Assembly: GCA_022800755.1 (NCBI GenBank)
Contig: JAAWQX010000030.1
Location: 1-64,000, forward strand
DNA: 64,000 bases
Reading direction: 5' to 3'
Origin: Oscillospiraceae bacterium
GTDB taxonomy: Bacteria > Bacillota > Clostridia > Oscillospirales > Oscillospiraceae
Part shown: piece after piece, positions 1 through 8,500 of the stretch
Position numbering within the stretch: position 1 is the stretch's first letter
Layout of the letters: every line of letters starts with the position of its first letter
The notes under the pieces: generated by a model
What the model saw: the letters and a program-made list of their open reading frames with translations, nothing else
Told to the model about the DNA's origin: nothing
Database searches by the model: none
Program-made: the position numbers and the translations under genes

Positions 1-195
1 TTCCCGCATTTTTTGAGTGACTTCTTTCTGCGTCTTGCCGCTGACTGTGCGCTGCTTCTGCTTGCCCGTGCCGGGGTCATAACCGACGGTAACACGCCCC
101 TCCCAGTAGGTGTACTGTTTGCCGTTTTTCGTCTTTGTTACTTTCCGAATAGAGCCGTTTCCGTTGGCGGCTCTGTTTGTCGTTTTGCGTGGCAT
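1..195 (-). CDS. int: Tyrosine recombinase/integrase, N-terminal part (cut by window edge)
   Basis: The first 65 codons of an integrase are present and the rest lies left of the window. The start is the ATG at 193-195, preceded by a strong AGGAGG site. The protein begins MPRKTTNRAANGNGSIRKV and continues with a WEGRVTVGYDPGTGKQK-type segment, the usual basic arm-binding N-terminus of clostridial phage/ICE integrases. The catalytic domain is not in view. It sits downstream of the excisionase on the same strand, with a gap of about 70 bases. It is presumably the enzyme that integrates this element at the tRNA-Leu 3' end, although its core site cannot be read directly from the protein. Confidence 0.85.
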   Translation of the reverse strand, partial: MPRKTTNRAANGNGSIRKVTKTKNGKQYTYWEGRVTVGYDPGTGKQKQRTVSGKTQKEVTQKMRE

Positions 196-263
196 TTGCG
201 TCCTCCTTTCGCCACGCAGGACTTGTACTTATTGTATGCCCTGCGTGGTTACTTGGTCAAGTG

Positions 264-443
264 CTATTTCTGTAAAAACTCTATGAGGGCATCCTTTGGA
301 ATACGGATTTGCCGCCCTATGCGGACACTGTGCAACTTCCCGGAGCGCACAAGCGCATAAGCAGTGTTTTTACTGACGTTCAATGCTCTCGCTGCCTGCT
401 GCACCGTTAGCACGGCTGGCAGCGTTTCTAAGTTTGTCGGCAT
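264..443 (-). CDS. xis: Excisionase / helix-turn-helix DNA-binding protein (59 aa)
   Basis: A short gene read by eye, starting MPTNLETLPAVLTVQQAARA and ending LIEFLQK. It has the compact winged-helix layout of the excisionase family (HTH_17): a V-x-Q-A-A-x-A-L helix, N-T-A-Y recognition helix near residues 26-31, then a G-R-Q-I-R-I-P wing near 43-49. The start has a good site (AGGAGGG, 6 bases upstream). Its first codons overlap the end of the replication initiator by 16 bases, and the integrase follows. By family and position it should direct excision together with the integrase, and it may also regulate int. Confidence 0.85.
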   Translation of the reverse strand: MPTNLETLPAVLTVQQAARALNVSKNTAYALVRSGKLHSVRIGRQIRIPKDALIEFLQK

Positions 444-1359
444 GGTGTCCCTCCTTTGGTATACTGCCGATAGTTAATGACGCTGATTGTCTCCCCGGCA
501 TCGTTGGTGACTTCAATGGTCTTTTCAAAGGTCAACGGAGCGTCGCCCACCATGGCTTGCGCTTCGGCTTCCGTGGTGTTGTAGATCGTTGGACGCTTCA
601 CACCACGGGAGCAGCGGAACAAATGAAATCCCGGCGGGTATAGATGGAGCCGTGCGCCCTTGATGACGGCTTTCTTTTGTGGTCTGCCCTGTTCGTCCGT
701 TGTGGTGACTTCTCGTATCTGACCGTTTTTCACGCCCCCACTCATGGCTTCCGTCAGTTCCATGTCTCCGAGATATGCCGTGAGGTATAAGCCGGGATTC
801 GTGATGCCTTGTAGACTTTTCGTTTTCGTGAACCCATGACCCCATATCCGGGCAATTTCTGAGTTATGGATATACGGCGCTTTTTCGGGGAACAGAAACA
901 GGCAATGCAAGTGCCATGCTCCACGGGCTTGCGGTTCTGCCGCAATAATGTATTCTGCCGGGGGCAATCCCCGTTTGTGCAGGTAATACTTGAACCGCTG
1001 CCAGAATCGCCGCCAGTCCTCGTACAAGCGTTTTTCGTCCGTCATGTTCTCCCGGTATGTGAGCGTCACCCATTTTACATTTTCGGATTCAGTAAGATTT
1101 GCGTTGATGAGGTCACGAAGATTTCGCAGAGATTGTGAAACGGTACTTTTACTCTGTGCCCGGTTGTCGCTATGCTGAAATTCCTTGACCTCGCCCGTTC
1201 GCAAGTCTATGTATTCATCGGCGTTCAACTTCTGAATGGTAATGGGGGCTGTTCCGATTGAATAGCGCACTTCAAAAAAACATTGCCGCACTCTTTCACT
1301 GTCACCGCCGTATCCGGCAATTCCGGGCGAACATCGGGCGATTTTCTGTTGATATTCAT
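428..1359 (-). CDS. rep: Rolling-circle replication initiator (HUH Rep), apparent 5' frameshift
   Basis: The body of the protein carries the HUH nicking motif (AWHLHCLF) and downstream paired tyrosines (YLTAYL), as in rolling-circle Rep proteins of Tn916/ICEBs1-type elements and small plasmids. The long reading frame (428-1369) has no ATG at its 5' end. An ATG at 1357-1359 opens a different frame reading MNINRKSPDVRPELPDTAV... and stays open to a run of seven A (1274-1280; T7 on the coding strand). One extra T there would join NVF directly to FEVRYSIG, giving a continuous protein of about 310 aa. I therefore read it as one gene with a homopolymer frameshift: a mutation, polymorphism, slippage site or sequencing error. 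The 3' end overlaps xis. Confidence 0.75.
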
Positions 1360-1436
1360 AAAATATCAAGTCAAGCCGCCTGCGGCGGCGGGTGGGTCTG
1401 GCGGCTCCCGCTTCGCTGCGCCGCCCGCACCGCCCA

Positions 1437-2525
1437 TCAGCGGCACATTGCCTTTCTGATGGTTTCAGTCAATGCATCCATGTCCCGGATTTCTGCTACT
1501 TTGACACGCTCAATATTTTGCCCGTCTATCAGAAGATAGCCCTCCCCGACACCGTTGCGCTCGGTCATGCTGTCCCGGAATTCCGAAAACAACATGCTCT
1601 TTTGTTCCTTGGAGAGATTACCAAGACCAAGAATTGCCCGAAATTGGTCTCTTGCGCCAGCTTTGAAATGCTCGGCGTCGGCTCGTTGTACCCCTATCAG
1701 CACACGGATTCCCAGACTGCGCCCCATGAAAAGCATATTGGCGACCATGGTTTTTAACTCTTCGGCAGTTTTCTTATCTTGCGCCGAAATCAATGCGCCG
1801 TACTCGTCAATGAGAAGTACCCGGATTTGTTTGTTGCGTTCCGGGTCATTGGCTTCAAGCCGTTCTTGAAATTCCTTGTAAACGCTTCTGACGCCCTCCG
1901 GGACAGCTTCATAACCGTAGAAATTCGGGGTATCCTCGAACTGGGCGAAGCTGGATTTTTTGTAGTCGCACACGGTAATGGACACATCGGGGACTTGCTG
2001 TGCGTATGCGCCGAGAATTGTTAGCAGGGCGTAAGACTTGCCGAAGCCAGTATTGCCGATTACCAAACAATTTGGCTGGCGGCAAATCATGGTGTCATCC
2101 ACGCTGATGATGGTAGGCCGCACATAGCGCCGGGGCAGAAAATATACAAGCGTATATGCAGTTCGCTTCCCATATTCCATGCAGTAAATAATGCCGTTCA
2201 ATGACGCTTCCAGACTGACAGCGTGTGCATCAAATGTAGGAATAGGGATACCCTGATTCTTAATTTTAAGTACTCTGCCGTGTTGTTTGTTGCTATCTAC
2301 CCGTACGCTTGCCAGCGTCGGGAATTCGCCCTCGGCATTGTGTAGCCCCGTGCGACGGAAAGCCCGCTCAGTCCTGTGCCTGATATACCACGGGCAGCGG
2401 ATTTCCCGCACAAGGGCAATCAGCAGGTTAACAGCCGCAAAGACACATAGAAAAATGAAAATGGCTTTGTAGGTGAAGGGCAGAATACCGCCTTGTGAAG
2501 CGATATATTCTAAAAAATCGTTCAT
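1437..2525 (-). CDS. FtsK/SpoIIIE-family DNA translocase of the element (TcpA/ConQ-like)
   Basis: A 362-aa ATPase. An N-terminal membrane segment spans about residues 20-38, a Walker A motif (GNTGFGKS, 157-164) follows a middle domain, and a Walker B segment (RVLLIDEYGAL) follows near 240. This is the architecture of the coupling/translocation ATPases of Gram-positive integrative elements (Tn916 Orf21, ICEBs1 ConQ) and of AICE Tra proteins, which pump element DNA through the membrane. The ATG at 2525 has a GGGAGG site. It lies between a 119-aa small protein and rep on one strand. It is shorter than septal FtsK and lacks a long linker, which argues for an element function and not a cell-division one. 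Confidence 0.85.
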   Translation of the reverse strand: MNDFLEYIASQGGILPFTYKAIFIFLCVFAAVNLLIALVREIRCPWYIRHRTERAFRRTGLHNAEGEFPTLASVRVDSNKQHGRVLKIKNQGIPIPTFDAHAVSLEASLNGIIYCMEYGKRTAYTLVYFLPRRYVRPTIISVDDTMICRQPNCLVIGNTGFGKSYALLTILGAYAQQVPDVSITVCDYKKSSFAQFEDTPNFYGYEAVPEGVRSVYKEFQERLEANDPERNKQIRVLLIDEYGALISAQDKKTAEELKTMVANMLFMGRSLGIRVLIGVQRADAEHFKAGARDQFRAILGLGNLSKEQKSMLFSEFRDSMTERNGVGEGYLLIDGQNIERVKVAEIRDMDALTETIRKAMCR

Positions 2526-2574
2526 TTGTCCTCCCTTGAAGGGGGGCAGGACTCCCGCCTCCCGGATTCTTTGG

Positions 2575-2934
2575 TTACTTGCTGTTTACGAGTTCAACGC
2601 CATCGGCAACCCCGCTCATTCGCATTTGCCCGTCAATGGTGTAAATTTGAACTTTGCAGTTCTTAAATTTCACGAAGTTGAGCTTCAGCGTTTTACAAGC
2701 CGTTTCTATATCCTCGTCTGTCAAGCCGGGAAACAAATCTGCGCTCCCCTCGATCTTGATATTGAGCGGCTCAAAGCAATTACCTTGCAGGGCAACGGTG
2801 ACGCTTGTTGCAGTGGGAACATCGCTCGTGCGCTTTCCATCAGCGTAAGGGAAGACTGGACGAACTCTGGTAAGAATTGCGGTATCAAGCCCGCCGTTGG
2901 CTGACGAGAACGGAATTTCAAATCTGTTAGGCAT
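2575..2934 (-). CDS. Small conserved element protein (119 aa), unknown function
   Basis: It starts at the ATG at 2934 with an AAAGGAC site and reads MPNRFEIPFSSANGGLDTAI.... No signal peptide, membrane segment or catalytic motif is visible. It is beta-rich by composition, with alternating hydrophobic stretches such as VTVALQGNCFEP and CKVQIYTIDGQ. By position, just upstream of the FtsK-like gene and rep, it corresponds to the small accessory proteins (Orf22/Orf23, HelP/YdcP) of Tn916 and ICEBs1. I could not match it to them by sequence, so the assignment as a replication or transfer accessory is positional inference only. Confidence 0.6.
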   Translation of the reverse strand: MPNRFEIPFSSANGGLDTAILTRVRPVFPYADGKRTSDVPTATSVTVALQGNCFEPLNIKIEGSADLFPGLTDEDIETACKTLKLNFVKFKNCKVQIYTIDGQMRMSGVADGVELVNSK

Positions 2935-2986
2935 GATATAATAGTCCTTTCTAACGTGAGTTTATTGTTTTTGATGAGATGTCACC

Positions 2987-3010
2987 CCCTCTCCCCATCT
3001 GGGGAGAGGG
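2987..3010. repeat. Perfect 24-bp inverted repeat between two element genes
   Basis: Two 10-base arms, CCCTCTCCCC and GGGGAGAGGG, are separated by ATCT. It lies in the 89-base gap between the 62-aa and 119-aa genes. There is no T-run on either side, so it is not a typical terminator. It could be an mRNA processing or attenuation hairpin. Confidence 0.7.
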
Positions 3011-3023
3011 AATGACGCTGCTC

Positions 3024-3212
3024 TTACATCGTGATTGAGAATAATGGGTTGCCGTCCTCGTCGCTGTCGAAGAGGTCAGCAGGGTCAAACAGACGCGCAG
3101 TGAAAAGAACATCATCCATGGCGAGCTCGCCGTTGTCCAGACGAGCGGCTGTTTGGTCGTCCGTCTTGAGCAGGAGGAACAATCCACCGGCATCAAATGC
3201 GTATACCCGCAT
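3024..3212 (-). CDS. Small acidic element protein (62 aa), unknown function
   Basis: A short gene that is probably the first of the minus-strand operon of the element. It starts at the ATG at 3212 with a clear AAAGGAGATG site. The product MRVYAFDAGGLFLLLKTDDQ... ends in an acidic tail (DPADLFDSDEDGNPLFSITM). No known motif is visible. Its strong ribosome site and position before the 119-aa gene and the translocase support it being real. The gap to the divergent XRE regulator holds two palindromes that could control both directions. Confidence 0.6.
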   Translation of the reverse strand: MRVYAFDAGGLFLLLKTDDQTAARLDNGELAMDDVLFTARLFDPADLFDSDEDGNPLFSITM

Positions 3213-3315
3213 TGCAATTCATCTCCTTTCTTAGATTTTGCATGGGCAGACCGTACGCTTCTGCTCATGCACTAATCATACTCAATATTTTCAGGAATGT
3301 AAAAGGAGCATTCTA

Positions 3316-3399
3316 AGTCGTAGATTACGACTCATAACCTTATTTATCTATGTTTCCCGAAATATAATCTTGTAATCACTTTAAAAAAGTATTATACTT
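3316..3399 (+). promoter_or_regulatory. XRE control region: two palindromes and a promoter
   Basis: A palindrome with 7-base arms, AGTCGTA-GAT-TACGACT (3316-3332), lies upstream of a sigma-A-like promoter TTGTAA (3370-3375) -17- TATACT (3393-3398). A second palindrome, AAGTAT-T-ATACTT (3387-3399), covers the -10 box. The arrangement suits autorepression by the XRE regulator starting at 3432 and possibly control of the divergent transfer operon. Confidence 0.6.
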
Positions 3400-3431
3400 A
3401 TTGTAGTTAAGATGATAGGAGCGTAATTATT

Positions 3432-4019
3432 ATGGATTATGATGTGATAGTTAAACAAGTCGGCAAACGCATAAAAATGCTTCGCGAAAAAAACAATGAA
3501 ACACAAAAAGAACTCGGGAAAGCTATCGGCATTTCCCAAGATGCTATTTCAAAGATTGAAACTGGCAAAACACAATTGACATTTGAAAATCAATTGCGCA
3601 TTGCTGAACATTTTAATGTTTCGCATGACTTTCTATGTAAAGATATTGACAACAACTCAATTCTTGATCTACTGAAGAAATATGTCCACCTGAAAGTGGA
3701 ATCCACGTCAATCGAACCTGAAAGATTTAAATATCCTGTTTTGGTAATCAACAAAAATTTTTATCGTTACTTGGTCCACACTGCCTATGCTGAAGATAAT
3801 CTTACTATGCCGGAAAAAATCAGAAAACAATGGATAGAAGAAGAAATACAAATCTTTTACAAGTCAGATGAGATAGATGAAGAGGCTAAAAAAACTGAAG
3901 AAGCTGTCCTTTTACCTGTAAATTTGATTATTCCAGATGACAAAAAAGCCGAATGGCACCAAAGTGATTTACTGCGAGAACTATCTAATGATTGGCTCAA
4001 TGCCGAACGCAAAAATTAA
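3432..4019 (+). CDS. XRE-family transcriptional regulator (195 aa)
   Basis: The N-terminal Cro/C1-type helix-turn-helix lies at about residues 8-65 (KRIKMLREKNNETQKELGKA, then SQDAISKIETGKTQLTF). A 120-residue acidic C-terminal domain without an obvious peptidase or metalloprotease motif follows. It is divergent from the element's replication/transfer operon, with palindromes in the intergenic region, as for the ImmR- or CI-like repressors that keep integrative elements quiescent. The C-terminal domain is probably for sensing or multimerisation (inference). The gene is more AT-rich than its neighbours. Confidence 0.85.
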   Translation: MDYDVIVKQVGKRIKMLREKNNETQKELGKAIGISQDAISKIETGKTQLTFENQLRIAEHFNVSHDFLCKDIDNNSILDLLKKYVHLKVESTSIEPERFKYPVLVINKNFYRYLVHTAYAEDNLTMPEKIRKQWIEEEIQIFYKSDEIDEEAKKTEEAVLLPVNLIIPDDKKAEWHQSDLLRELSNDWLNAERKN

Positions 4020-4080
4020 TGGTGGATAGTAAACGGCTCTTTCCCATACCACACTCCCGTCCCTAATGTCAAGGACAGAA

Positions 4081-4118
4081 AAAATCTCTCTGGTTGCGTG
4101 ATGCCGGAGAGATTTTTA
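4081..4118 (+). terminator. Rho-independent terminator after the XRE gene
   Basis: The hairpin AAATCTCTCTGG...CCGGAGAGATTT is followed by a T-run, 60 bases past the XRE stop codon. Confidence 0.7.
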
Positions 4119-4230
4119 TCGGCAAGTGCTTCGCATCCTTGACAGCGTGACGGGGTGTGCGTTCTCCGTGTCAAGCGAATCAAGCGAGCAGCTTGCTTCG
4201 CAAACTAAATGATTTTGGAGGACGAATACC

Positions 4231-4875
4231 ATGAAAGAGACTATCAAAACATCACGCACAGCCGGGTATCTGGAAAAGCTTTTTCGCACGCTGAACGCCC
4301 ATTATTTTGACAATGAACTGGAAGAACCGATTATTACCATTCAAAGTACGCCAAGGGCATACGGACACGTCACCGTTGCCAAATCGTGGAGCCGGGCGGA
4401 CGGCGAGCAACGTCATGAACTGAACATCGGTGCCGGGACACTGGACAGGCCGATTGAAAATGTAGTTTCAACTTTGCTCCATGAGTGCTGCCACCTCTGG
4501 AATATGCAACAAGGCATCCAAGATACCAGCCGGGGCGGGACATATCACAATAAACGCTTCAAGGCCACCGCCGAAGCCCGTGATTTGCGAATCTCCTATG
4601 ACCGCCGCATCGGGTGGAGCGTCACGGAGCCGTCAGACGCTTTGATTGCGTTTATCATCGCACAGGGGTGGGACGATATTCACATGACCCGCAACGACGG
4701 TTTCAGTGTCCGGGGCATCGGCACAGGCACAGCGGGAGGCATCACACCGCCGCCCGCGCCAAGACCCAGTAGCACCCGCAAGCTGATTTGTCCCGGTTGC
4801 GGTCAATCGGTGAGAGCCACAAAGAAAGTGAACATCCTCTGCGGCGACTGTCTGCTGCCGATGATAGAGGTATAA
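4231..4875 (+). CDS. SprT-like zinc metalloprotease-domain protein (214 aa)
   Basis: The SprT-like fold is recognised from LLHECCHLWN (H84-E85-x-x-H88 as zinc ligands and general base) and a third histidine in GGTYHNKRFK (H106). The C-terminus has a zinc ribbon (CPGCGQSV...CGDC, about 188-208). SprT/Spartan proteins act on DNA-bound proteins, and SprT-like genes are frequent on Gram-positive conjugative elements. The start ATG has a GGAGG site. The gene lies after the XRE repressor, separated by a terminator, and has its own terminator downstream. A role in protecting or processing element DNA is plausible but unproven. Confidence 0.85.
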   Translation: MKETIKTSRTAGYLEKLFRTLNAHYFDNELEEPIITIQSTPRAYGHVTVAKSWSRADGEQRHELNIGAGTLDRPIENVVSTLLHECCHLWNMQQGIQDTSRGGTYHNKRFKATAEARDLRISYDRRIGWSVTEPSDALIAFIIAQGWDDIHMTRNDGFSVRGIGTGTAGGITPPPAPRPSSTRKLICPGCGQSVRATKKVNILCGDCLLPMIEV

Positions 4876-4909
4876 AAAAGCCGCCTATGGAAATTCCATA
4901 GGCGGTTTT
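4874..4909. terminator. Bidirectional terminator
   Basis: AAAAAGCCGCCTATGG and CCATAGGCGGTTTT form a strong hairpin with A- and T-runs, between the converging SprT-like and small XRE genes. Confidence 0.85.
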
Positions 4910-4926
4910 GAAATACACTTTTCAAT

Positions 4927-5160
4927 TCAATCGGCGGTTTCATCGTTCGGGGTATCCGGCAGAATCTCCATAATTTCTGTCACTTCACACCCGAATATCT
5001 GACACAACGCATCTATCGTATTCGTTGAAACAGATTCATCGTGCATGAGCCGTTCTAATGTCTTGTTTCCCAAATTATACTGCTGGCACTTATTCCGCAG
5101 ATAATAAGTCGTAATTCCTCTTTTTTTCATTAATTCTCGGAATGGTCTAAACGAAACCAT
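4927..5160 (-). CDS. Small XRE/Cro-type repressor (77 aa)
   Basis: A single-domain helix-turn-helix protein: a YYLRNKCQQYNLGNKTLERLM core followed by STNTIDALCQIFGCEVTEIMEI, typical of the YozG/HTH_26 group of small Cro-like regulators. I chose the ATG at 5160 (MVSFRPFREL) because AGAGG lies 7 bases upstream. The ATG at 5178 would place its start inside the divergent promoter. The gene faces away from a near-consensus promoter for the 100-aa protein and SLH surface protein, so it probably represses that cargo unit and itself. Confidence 0.85.
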   Translation of the reverse strand: MVSFRPFRELMKKRGITTYYLRNKCQQYNLGNKTLERLMHDESVSTNTIDALCQIFGCEVTEIMEILPDTPNDETAD

Positions 5161-5171
5161 GGCAAAACCTC

Positions 5172-5217
5172 TTGACATTATTGTTCATTATCTCATATAA
5201 TGCCAATGAACCATTAT
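5172..5217 (+). promoter_or_regulatory. Near-consensus promoter with operator dyad
   Basis: The -35 TTGACA (5172-5177) and -10 TATAAT (5196-5201) are separated by 18 bases. An inverted repeat, TGTTCATT ... AATGAACCA, spans the -10 (about 5182-5213). It drives the 5255 gene and probably the SLH protein. The adjacent divergent XRE gene is the likely repressor. Confidence 0.75.
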
Positions 5218-5254
5218 GAATAATATTTGCCATATCCAGAAAGGAGGTTCCCAT

Positions 5255-5557
5255 ATGATTCCGCCTGATTTTCAACCAGAATGGATAAGACAGCTAAATG
5301 TGAGTGGCCGTGAACTGAGGGACTGTGATATTCATATCCCAACAGAACAGGAAATCATGCAGAGCAAAGTTACTATCGAAGATATTCTCCCGCCAAGTCA
5401 CGGAGAGGTGACAAGAGAATATGCAAAAAATGTCCTAATTGGTTTTGAACATGCAGAAAAACACTACCGTCCCAGCGAAGTGTCTATGCTTGAGGATATC
5501 CAAGCTGGGCGGAAAATCAATGTTGGAGATATTAAAAAATACGATTTGAAAAAGTAG
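5255..5557 (+). CDS. Hypothetical protein (100 aa)
   Basis: The start at 5255 is chosen for its AAGGAGG site 7 bases upstream. An in-frame ATG at 5216 has none. The product is hydrophilic (MIPPDFQPEWIRQLNVSG ... VGDIKKYDLKK) with no signal peptide or membrane segment. It contains a stretch THREYAKNVLIGFEHAEKH-like in character (PSHGEVTREYAKNVLIGFEH) that looks helical. I do not recognise a family. It is 25 bases upstream of the SLH/RCC1 gene on the same strand behind one strong promoter, so the two are probably co-expressed. Confidence 0.6.
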   Translation: MIPPDFQPEWIRQLNVSGRELRDCDIHIPTEQEIMQSKVTIEDILPPSHGEVTREYAKNVLIGFEHAEKHYRPSEVSMLEDIQAGRKINVGDIKKYDLKK

Positions 5558-5582
5558 ACCTTTCATAAAGGGAGATAGAGAA

Positions 5583-8500
5583 ATGCGTAAGATAAAACAA
5601 ATCATCAGCTTACTACTTACTGTTGCATTGCTCATGGGCATACTTCCATCTATGAGTTTTGCCACAGATACGCCGTTTGAAGATATATCGGAAAATGCGT
5701 GGTATTACGATGCCGTTTCCTATGTCTATGAAAACGGTATCATGTCCGGCACAGCGCAAAATCGGTTTGACCCTGACGCAGAAGTCACCCGTGCGCAGTT
5801 GTGCCAGATTCTATACAACATGGAGGACAAGCCAGAGAATGGCAGCAACACATTTTCAGATGTGAGCAGCAAAGACTGGTTTTACTCCGCTGTAAATTGG
5901 GCAGCCGCTAATGGCATTGTCAGCGGCGTCGGGGACAGTAAATTTGCGCCGCATACGCCCATAACAAGAGAACAGGCCATGACCATTCTTTACAACTATG
6001 CCAGTTACAAGGGCTATGATATTACCTCCACAGCCAGTTTGGACGCATTTTCTGATGCTGCCAAGATCAGCTCTTGGGCAAATATAGCAGTACAGTGGGC
6101 GGTTGCCTGTGCACATCTATCCGGCGTTTCCCAAACCGAATTAATGCCCGCTGGAACAGCTACCAGAGGGCAAATCGCTGCAATCATTATGCGGTTCTCC
6201 GAAAAAAATACCCCGGAAATCAAGCCCACCGCCGGAACCACCACGCCGGGTATCAGCGTTCCCAGCAATCCCCCCTCCGATGATAAAGGCTCCCTTGATG
6301 ACGCACTCCTTAAAGAATTCAAAGAAAAGGACATTGATGATTTCCCCGGGTACGAAATTCTGAACTTTGACGATTCCCAAGAAACGAACTTTGCCGTTCT
6401 GCAAGAAGGTACTGTTGTCACAAGCACCATTGGCATAACAAATCAGCTTGTAAGCCGGGACGATGAAAACGGCGTATTTGTCATTGAACGTATCAGCGAC
6501 GATATTGCGAACTTAAAACCCGGAGATGTCTTGTATTTTACATACGGCAATACAACAAACGATTATATCCTGCTCAAGGTTGGAGAAATTTCCTTTGACA
6601 GTGATACTGCCACCGTTACCGCAGACAGCGACACGGAGATTTCCGACTACTATGACTATGTCGACATTGATATGGACATACAAATTCCAGGTGACAGCGA
6701 TGCAGAAGAAGTGCAGCTTCTCAGCATCAATAATAAAAATGGCGATTACGGGAATGTTGAAAACCCGGAGGGCAAATTACCCATTACCCTGATTGACGAA
6801 GATAATCTTACAGTTACAGATCTTGCCATTGTAAGGGTGACGATTTTTTACGAGGGAAAACGCACATCGAAGAACGATATAAAAGTTGACGAGATTAATC
6901 TTATCCGCATGAAACTCACGCAAAAACTTTCAGTTGAAGTATCTGGTAAGTACAGTTTTTTGTCAGATAAAGAAAAAACAAAACCTGTTAATCTGGGTTA
7001 TGGCTTCGAGGTATCTTTTTCAGTAACACCAATTTTTGAAATAGATACAGATATTTCAGCTTCCTTTACTGTCGTCTACGAAGATGGGTTTTACATTGAC
7101 TACATAAAAAATCACGGGAGAGGCGAGAGAGGCGAGTATGGACAGAATGCCTATATAGAAGATGAGAATATAAGTTCAAGCAACAAATTTAAGTGCAGTA
7201 TCGGAGCACAGGCAACGGTTTCACTTAAATGGACGATTCTTTCCATCGCAAGTCTAAACGCCAGAGGAACTCTTGATTTGACCGCAACCGGGAAAAGCGA
7301 TATAGTTGCGGCGAAACGGCATGACTGCTATACCTGTATTTCCATCAGAACAGACTTCGCTTACTCAGTATGGGTAGACTTAATTACAATTAACTACAAG
7401 AAAGGTTTTAAGGATACGTTTGACTTGCTCCGCGGCACCGTTCCTCTCGGAAAGTACTACATATCACGTCTATCCGCAAACTCAAAACTGGAATTTGAAA
7501 AAGGTGACTGCCCACATTATTCATATCAAACAGCAATCACAATAACGGATCAAGGCGGTAAACCTATCCCCGGTGCGTCTCTGACGATTTCCGGGGGAAG
7601 CATAGGAAGTGTTACGGCGGCGACAGACAAATATGGTCAATACAAAAACTATTTTCCGAACGGAACATATAAAATTTATGTGAGTCACTCCGATTGCAAG
7701 GGAGCAAGCTATAGCTTTACTGTATCAGGAGGAAGCGTCGATAAAACTTATAAACTGGTAAAAAATAATGATAAAGATGACCCCGAGGAGGAAAAACCTC
7801 CTGTAGAGAATCCGCCGGAGTTCACCGGTATCACTGGTTCTCAAGCCGATATTATGTATGTAATTAGCGAGAACGGTACATCCTACACTCTATGTAGCCA
7901 AGCGTATATTATAGACGAAAACAATGTTTTATGGGCGTGCGAACACAACGCTACAAATGACACAAACGAAATCGAGAACAGGGAAAAACACTATAAGCTG
8001 ACGGAAATGATGACAGATGTTTCTGCCGTTAGTTGTGGGGCAAACTTTGTTGCCGCAATCAAATCTGACGGAACTTTGTGGACATGGGGGGCTAACGACT
8101 ACGGACAGTTAGGAAACGGAAGTTATACCGACAGCGATACACCAATAAAGGTTCTGGAAAATGTTACATCTGTCAGTTGTGGGAAAAATACTGCCGCTGC
8201 TATCACATCTGATGGGGCGCTTTGGGCATGGGGTCAAGGTGTTCCGACCTCATATGGAGACGACTTTGTAGAGTTCAAGAGCAATATACCCAAAAAAGTA
8301 GCAGAGAATATCATCGCTGTAAGTTGTCATACTGTAGTTGCTGCCATCAATTCAGAGCATGAACTTTTAATTTGGGGCAATATTTCTGATGGCGGTGTAT
8401 CTGCTGCAAATTACGACCAAAAGCCTAAAAAGGTGATGGATGATGTAGTATTTGTTGATGTGGGCAGCAGCCATATTGGTGCAATTAAGACTGATGGTTC

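Noticed and set aside
2951..3268. A 105-codon minus-strand frame over the 62-aa element gene
   Set aside because: The overlapping 62-aa frame has the better ribosome site and normal composition. The longer frame is Ser/Arg-rich and spans the inverted repeat.
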